From Zygnema cylindricum (Eukaryota; Streptophyta; Zygnematophyceae; Zygnematales; Zygnemataceae): DNA of 64,000 bases. The notes under the pieces were generated by a model that saw only the letters and a program-made list of their open reading frames with translations, ran no database searches and was not told the DNA's origin. The translations under genes and the position numbers were made by a program. Where the stretch lies: assembly GCA_037447655.1 (NCBI GenBank), contig JBBHKE010000744.1:60746-124745 (forward strand), written 5' to 3'. Shown one piece after another: positions 58,216-64,000 of the stretch. The first letter of the stretch is position 1, and each line of letters begins with the position of its first letter.

Positions 58216-58389
58216 AAAGAAAATAAAATCAAAAACTACAAATACTTACAATATTTAAAAACTTTAGGTTAAAATTATTAGTAGTTTTAGGGTTTCTTTA
58301 GGGTTTTTTAGCTTTTTTTCTGGGTTTTCATCTCCCAGTCTCTCCTCCATGACTCTCTAATTCTTTTTTTTGGTTGTTGGCATATAATA

Positions 58390-58459
<70 letters not shown>

Positions 58460-59033
58460 TTTTATTTTTGGCCTCATATTAACTTGCCTTATTATCGAAT
58501 ATGAACAAGCGATTCCGAACACTAAGATAAACCTTCCGATTTTCTATTCCGAATTTTCCCGATTCTGATTCTTCTGATTCCGATTTTTCCGCGATTTCTT
58601 CCAAATCCGGTTTTTCTCGATTCCAAATATTTTTTTTTAAAACGTAAAATATAGAAAACTCTAAAAAGTGTTCTTAATGGCACCCCTATAAGTTATTTAT
58701 ATTTTATAGACAAAATTCACTCGGCAGAAAAAAAATCTGTAAATAAATTTTTTTCTTTCTGAAAAAAAATGATCTTGAAATATCTATTTTTCCCACTGCT
58801 ATTTTTTAAAGAAACGTGCATTAAGTAATAATTTATAAATGGAATGAAAAAAAGGAACAGTAAGTAAACCATGTGAAGAGCATTGTAAATATTAAATGTT
58901 TAGAATCACAGAGTATGAAACGAGGGAAAGCGTTAGATTACGGTACAGTAACGCACGTTTCGTACTCTAAAAAGCCAATTTTATTCGTGCGAGCTTTTTT
59001 AAATCTATACGAGGTCGAAATGACACCACAGTA
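58216..59033. other. upstream region of TMEM208 with an (AT)n tract
   Basis: (TA)n at 58391-58455; AGGGTTT words at 58290-58325; GATTCCGATTTT-like repeats at 58555-58630. No gene is seen. Confidence 0.55.
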
Positions 59034-59411
59034 CACTGTGAATCGCCATAAGTGTCAATGTTAATTTTCACCGTGCACACTTGTCAAATTTTGAACCCGA
59101 CAGGGTTTTCCCCGGGCATATGTGGGGATTTTAGATTTTCCTTGTTTTTCTGTTTTTTAAATTAGGTAATTCTCCGACCAATAAAAACGGCCAGAACTAC
59201 AGTAATCTATAGAATTGACGAAAGTGCAAAAACTGCTTCACATTCGCACAATAAGGATCCGACGGTGTGTACGATACACTCTAATTCAAACTGTTGACTT
59301 GTAAAAATTTGAAACTTTATTGCATAAAGTGCGATGGAAAAAACCATTAAGGTACAAAAGTGATAAAAAAAAGAAAAAAATATCATTCAACCCTAATAGC
59401 GATACGCGGTG
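59034..59411. mobile_element. CACCG/TA element, 378 bp
   Basis: Ends CACTGTGAATCGCCATAAGT and, inverted, CACCGCGTATCGCTATTAGG, flanked by TA. Confidence 0.75.
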
Positions 59412-59461
59412 TACTACAGTACAGTACACTACTGTACTGTACTGTACAGTGCTCTACAGTA

Positions 59462-59686
59462 CACCGTGTATCGCTATTAGTGTTAATTTTTTTTTTGCCA
59501 CTTAAAACATCTTTTCTCCGTACACACTTGTCAGATTTTCACATGGAGACCGCCAATCGAAAGATGAGAATCTTAGCTTTCAATCGCAGCCGTCATATCC
59601 ATGATCCGACTAGAATGTACGGATAAAATATGTTTTAACTTTTAAGTGACCAAAAATAACATTAACACTAATAGCGATACACGGTG
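59462..59686. mobile_element. CACCG/TA MITE, 225 bp, perfect 26-bp ends
   Basis: Ends begin CACCGTGTATCGCTATTAGT and are identical for 26 bp, flanked by TA. The interior (CACTTAAAACATCTTTTCTC, CCGTACACACTTGTC) matches 310-345 of the window. Confidence 0.92.
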
Positions 59687-60644
59687 TACTGTTAAGTCTA
59701 TGACCTTCGACGTATGGATAGTCCTATTTCACGTAAAATAGTAAAATGTCTTTTTTAAATAGACGAAGGAATTCTCAAAATTATGAAGAGCAACAAGACA
59801 ACAGTTTGAATGGTTTTCAATGACAGCTTTTGACTTCATAAATTTTAAAAATAAAGATGAATGGATTTTTGAAATTTCTAAAGAGCTGATGAAACACTTC
59901 CTATGAAAAAACTTGCAAATTTTATTTGACGAAAAAAAGTCTTAAGAGCTACATGAGGTAACCTAAAAAACTATAGGAAACCCTAAAGATTAGGAAATTT
60001 TCAAAAATAGGAAGCCCTCTAAATTAGAAACTTTGAAAATTAGGGCCTAAACCTAATTTTGAGGAAACCCTTATTGAGTTAGGAAACCTTACAAAATAGG
60101 TAACCCTAAATAATATTAGATGATAATCCAAAAGACAAAAAGGCAAAATCGAAAAAGACAAGAAAATAAAAAAACATTGAAGAGGCTGTAAAGACAAAAA
60201 GACGGACAAGACGAAAAAGACAAAAAGACACATAGACAAAAAGACAAAAGACAAAAAGACAAAAGACAAAAAGACAAAAGACAAAAAGACAAAAAAAACA
60301 AAACTACAGAAACACAGATAAAAAGACAACAAGATAATAGACAAATAGACAATAAAGGAAAAAAACGTAACGACATAACGAGCAAAAAGTCAATATCTTG
60401 AAAATCAAAGAAAATCAAAGGTCTTTCTAGGGCTTGTTTAGGATCTTGTTTAGGGGGCATTTTAAGAGTTTTTAAGGGTTTTCGAGACATTTTCTGAGGT
60501 CAATTTTAGGGGGCATTTTTAGGGGTTTTGTTAGGATTTTCTAAGGTTTTTAATGGAGCAGAGAGAGTGTCGAGTCAGGCTGCCGACCGACCCACTCGTA
60601 TTCGAAGGAGAGAGAAAACACGAGGCCGTGGATCGTCAGAAAAT
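59687..60644. other. gene-free stretch with GACAAAAA repeat
   Basis: 60120-60320 consists of GACAAAAA/GACAAAAGACAAAAA units. An ATG frame of 31 codons at 60553 could be an upstream ORF or an unspliced 5' exon of the following gene. Confidence 0.5.
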
Positions 60645-60779
60645 ATGAAATATTTGAACGACCGTGCACTCAAGTCTGTTAAATCAACTTTGAAATTGGA
60701 AACGACAAAATTAGCACTTAGTAGTTTGGGGATCTTGACGTGCAATTATTTGGCTATGTTTGCAAAAAGGTACTCTCTT

Positions 60780-60873
<94 letters not shown>

Positions 60874-63308
60874 TCTCTCTCCCTCTCTCTCTCCCTCTCT
60901 CCCTCTCTCCCTCTCTCCCTCTCTCCCTCTCTCCCTCTCTCCCTCTCTCCCTCTCTCCCTCCCTCCCTCTCTCCCTCCCTCCCTCCCTCCCTCCCTCCCC
61001 TCCCTCCCTCCCTCCCTCCCTCCCCCCGCTAGAGAGTGAGGTATGGGGTAGGTGGTGTGAAATGGGGGAGGGAGGGGGGGGATAGAGAGGGGTGGGGGGT
61101 TGTTCCTCCCTCCCTCCCTCCCTCCCTCCTCCCTCCCTCCCTCCCTCCCTCCCCTCCCTCCCTCCCTCCCTCCCTCCCTCCCTCCCTCCTCCCTCCCTCC
61201 CTCCCTCCCTCCCTCCCTCCCCCCTCCCTCCCTCCCCTCCCTCTCTCCCTCTCTCCCTCTCTCCCTCTCTCCCTCTCTCCTCTCTCCTCCTCTCCTCTCT
61301 CCCTCCTCTCTCCCTCTCTCCCTCCTCTCCCTCTCCTCCCTCCTCTCCCTCCCTCCCTCCCTCCCTCCCTCCCTCCCTCCCTCCCTCCCTCCCTCCCTCC
61401 CTCCCTCCCTCCCTCCCTCCCTCCCCTCCCTCCCTCCCCTCCCTCCCTCCCTCCCTCCCTCCCTCCCCCCTCCCTCCCTCCCCTCCCTCCCTCCCTCCCT
61501 CCCTCCCTCCCTCCCTCCCTCCCCTCCTCCCTCCCTCCCTCCCTCCCTCCCTCTCTCCCTCTCTCCCTCTCTCCCTCTCTCCCTCTCTCCCTCTCTCCCT
61601 CTCTCCCTCTCTTCTCTCTCTCTCTTCTCTCTCTCTCTTCTCTCCCTCTCTCTCCCCCTCTGCGTCTCTGTGTCTGTCTGTCTCTCCCTCCCTCCCTATT
61701 GACTTTATTTCTTCATGCCGTACCTTTTTTCTCACAGAATTTTCATAGAATAGAATATTTGAAAAAAAGGAAAACTATAGGACTCGGCAAATGTTAAATT
61801 GACATTAATTTTATTTGCAGAAACTTTTGATGGATACTCTGTACGGAAAAGGAAAAGATACCTTTCCAGCTTATTCAGATTTTCTCACTTTTGTCTTCTC
61901 TGTGGGGGCATGTATAACCTCACTCCTCCATTATGCGGTAAGATTTTTCATTCACTTTGATGCCTAAAATCTGGTCCTTTTTTTTGTTTTTTCAATTATC
62001 TCCAACATCCAAATTACCCAATTTAGAGTGGGTAATTTCGTGGATTCAAATTATCTCCGTTTTAATTCTGGAATCCCTAAAGTAAGCGTTTTGATTCACT
62101 TTAATGCCCGAAAATTTGTTCCTGTATTTCGGTTTTTTCAAATTATCTCCGACCATCCAAGGTACCCAATTTAAAGTGGATAATTTGGATCCAAATTATC
62201 ACCATTTCAATCCCTGAAAAAAAAATCAGGAACAAAAAAAAACCGGAATGGAACAAAACGGAATTATTTCCGTTTCAGTCCCTGGGACACCTAGAGTAAA
62301 AAATGTTTGAAACTATTTGTATTAGCCCTACTATTATCTCCATGTAAATTGCAGATAACTCTAGTCTTCGGATTTTTGTGAGATCATTTCAACCTTCGCT
62401 TTAAAAATATGACTTCAGTCAATTTGAACAAATTAAATTGTTGAAGGAACAAATTAAATTGTTGAAGTTACAAATACAAATACAAATATAAATATAAATA
62501 TATATAACTAAAATTATAACTGGAACTACAACTTTAAGAATAGCTATATAGTTATAACTATTACGAACTGTAACTTTCATTGCGACTTCAACTGTAACTG
62601 TATCTCTAACTGCAACTACGACTAGGACAATTTTTATGTTTCCGGATTTGACGGAAACTTGTCTGTCAGAACAAATAATGAAGGTGTCGGAAGTACTCTG
62701 CTCATCTCTATTAGTTTTAGACGTTCTTTGGGCAAGAAAACGCCTTTAACTTTTTTGTCAATCGTTAGGCTTAATGTTTGAGGGAGCAATTGAAAGGTGA
62801 CGGTCTCACTTTTCGATTGTGATTTCACGATTGAAAATCGAAAAATCCCGTGCTGAGAAAAAGTACTTTTTTGAGAGCCCGAAAAATGTTTAACACTAAT
62901 AACGATAGGCAGTGTACTGTCAATTGTTAGATCCAATACTTTTTTTTCCTTATTTTGCCATTTAAAAGAAGGAAGATGCAAGACAGATGAAGCTGCTGGG
63001 TCTTCCTTCTTCTAAACGACGATAGAATGTGTCATTTAAAAGAAACGACTTCAGGACATTCTGTCATTTTGTGAAATTGTCATTATGCAATTTTGTGATT
63101 TTGTGATCTTGTGATTTTGTGGAATTCTCATTTTGTGAAATTGTCATTTTGGGAATACCATTTTGTGAAACTGTCATTTTGTGAGTTTTATTTCGTTTGT
63201 CGTAATGGCTGCCAGATAAGGCGAAAATCTCTGATTCCTGTGGCTCCCCTCGCTTCCTATGCTGTCATTGCCTCCTCTATCGTTGTGGCTATGGCAAGTG
63301 AGCTTCAG
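60645..63308 (+). CDS. SLC35B/UTR-type nucleotide-sugar or PAPS transporter, 5' part (three exons)
   Basis: Exon 60645-60769 (MKYLNDRALKSVKSTLKLET...ALSSLGILTCNYLAMFAK), exon 61821-61937 (KLLMDTLYGKGKDTFPAYSD, FLTFVFSVGACITSLLHYA) and exon 63216-63308 (IRRKSLIPVAPLASYAVIAS...VVAMASELQ). The joined order follows the start of UDP-galactose/PAPS transporters: first membrane segment, a YG-x-K motif, then the K-x-L-x-PVAP-x3-Y block and, in relatives, EALKYVSFP, which should come next. These proteins move nucleotide-sugars or PAPS into the Golgi or ER. Exons 2 and 3 are phase 0 with good sites (TTATTTGCAG, GTAAGA; TGCCAG, GTCAGT). Exon 1 ends in phase 2 (AAAAG/GTACTC), one base out of register with exon 2. 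So a small exon, an alternative site or an indel is unresolved. Substrate unknown; the gene runs off the window. Confidence 0.72.
60774..61696. repeat. (CT)n/(CCCT)n microsatellite filling the transporter's first intron
   Basis: More than 900 bp of CT, CCCTCT and CCCT units, split once by a G-rich 61028-61102 segment (GGGAGGGAGGGGGGG). Both strands are open in all frames by composition only. Confidence 0.98.
61945..62225. repeat. ~140-bp tandem duplication in the transporter's second intron
   Basis: The block TTCACTTTGATGCC...CAAATTATCTCCGACCATCC...CAATTTAGAGTGG occurs twice. Confidence 0.85.
62440..62914. other. repeats inside the transporter's second intron
   Basis: 62455-62620 is TACAAATA/ACTGTAACT tandem drift. 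A CACCG/TA family end (inverted CACTGCCTATCGTTATTAGT) closes at 62914 before TA; its partner end was not found. Confidence 0.6.
63040..63190. repeat. CATTTTGTGAAATTGT tandem repeat
   Basis: About nine degenerate units of TTTTGTGAAATTGTCA just upstream of transporter exon 3. Confidence 0.85.
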
Positions 63309-63926
63309 GTCAGTTTTTGCATTAACCTTTTTCAAGTTTACACTTACACCATTGTAATTAGGAAATTCTTTCAATACCGTCAATCGCTTTTGGTTTTAAT
63401 GTTTTCCTTGCCATCTAAATCAACTTTTTTCTTCGCGTACACTTACGGTTTTCATTTGGAGACTGTCAATTGAAAGGTAAGAATCTTTTCTTTCCATCGG
63501 AACTTTCATAGTAATACTTCGACAAGTGTGCTTAGAGAAAAATGAGTATAAAAGCCAAAAAAACCGTTGACGCTCATATGGATACATACTGACGTGAATT
63601 ATTCCACTGAAAGTTTAGTATTTCACATCATAAGGAATGGACAAGTGAAATGTTATGGACTTCTATTTTTCTGATCCTTATTCTACTGTGTTTTCTCCAT
63701 ATAGTAACTTGTCATTGACATGCATTTATCTCTTCTTTTAATACTGAATTTCTTTCTGAATAAGTTTGTTAAAGCTTATTCCAGAAATTACCGCGTGTGC
63801 AATATTTTGAAGGGGGAGAACGCTCATTTAAGTCCCCTATTAACCTGGGTTTTTTTTGTTCTTTTAAACATATTTAGTTTACTCAGGCAGCTGCCTTTGA
63901 TGCAAGTTTTTTCACATTTAATCTGT
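63309..63926. other. intron sequence of the transporter gene
   Basis: 63400-63475 resembles the interior of the CACCG/TA elements (TTCGCGTACACTTACGG, CATTTGGAGACTGTCAATTG). No further exon was recognised. Confidence 0.5.
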
Positions 63927-64000
63927 ACACCGTTAATTGCTATTATCGCTAATAACACTAATTCCTTCCCGGTTTCTTTTGCCCAATGAACACAAAAGAT
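63927..64000. mobile_element. CACCG/TA element, left end, continuing beyond the window
   Basis: CACCGTTAATTGCTATTATC after TA (63925-63926). Confidence 0.6.

Noticed and set aside
60746-61797. Long open frames of SLSLSLSL / PPSLPPSL / GREGGREG in six frames
   Set aside because: Products of the CT/CCCT microsatellite inside the transporter's intron.
1-64000. CRISPR array, operons, bacterial ribosome-binding sites
   Set aside because: The window is eukaryotic (spliced genes, retrotransposons). Tandem repeats here lack unique spacers between constant repeats.
1-64000. tRNA and rRNA genes
   Set aside because: No GGTTCRANNCC-type T-loop with matching stems or rRNA core motif was noticed by eye; a covariance-model scan would be needed to exclude them.

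Overview
This is a eukaryotic nuclear window, most likely from a streptophyte (a land plant or charophyte alga) with a large, transposon-rich genome. The evidence is GT-AG introns, a plant-type TMEM208/SND2 gene, a plant-type NYN-domain protein, a Ty1/copia element, restriction-endonuclease-like LINE fragments, many small inverted-repeat elements and very long pyrimidine/purine microsatellites. I cannot name the species. There is one assembly gap of ten Ns (13363-13372).

Real genes are sparse and were found mainly by joining small exons. (1) 14878-18091 (+): a three-exon NYN-domain (MARF1-like) RNase with a basic tail made of a 24-residue repeat. (2) 54966-58075 (-): a complete five-exon TMEM208/SND2 gene for an ER membrane protein. 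(3) 60645-63308 (+): the 5' part of a nucleotide-sugar/PAPS transporter of the SLC35B/UTR type, continuing beyond the window. (4) 28260-28858 (-): the last two exons of an unrecognised gene. (5) 30091-30180 (+): a probable single membrane-segment exon. (6) 1680-3087 (-): a Ser/Thr protein kinase relic with scrambled frames and a 21-bp minisatellite between the glycine loop and the catalytic lysine.

Mobile DNA makes up most of the rest. 6427-7232 is a non-autonomous hAT-like element with an 8-bp target duplication. 7942-9314, 41705-42650 and the nest at 48205-53804 are Harbinger-like (GGGTAC/CCCATG termini, TWA target sites). 9383-11402 and 9917-10936 are fold-back elements with AGGGAATTG termini and 6-bp target duplications, one inside the other. 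At least ten small elements share CACCG/CGGTG termini and a TA target site. 20930-25450 holds three 3' pieces of one LINE family. 30855-36366 is a full-length but broken Ty1/copia retrotransposon with both LTRs, a polypurine tract and a 5-bp target duplication. 50628-51015 is a second hAT-type MITE.

The nests give relative dates. At 48-54 kb the order reads A, then B inside A, then C inside B, then a hAT MITE inside C, then a 1.1-kb insertion flanked by 146-bp direct repeats. At 9.4-11.4 kb both E and a TA-element are inserted in D. The genes do not form a pathway; they are isolated loci separated, and in their introns enlarged, by repeats.
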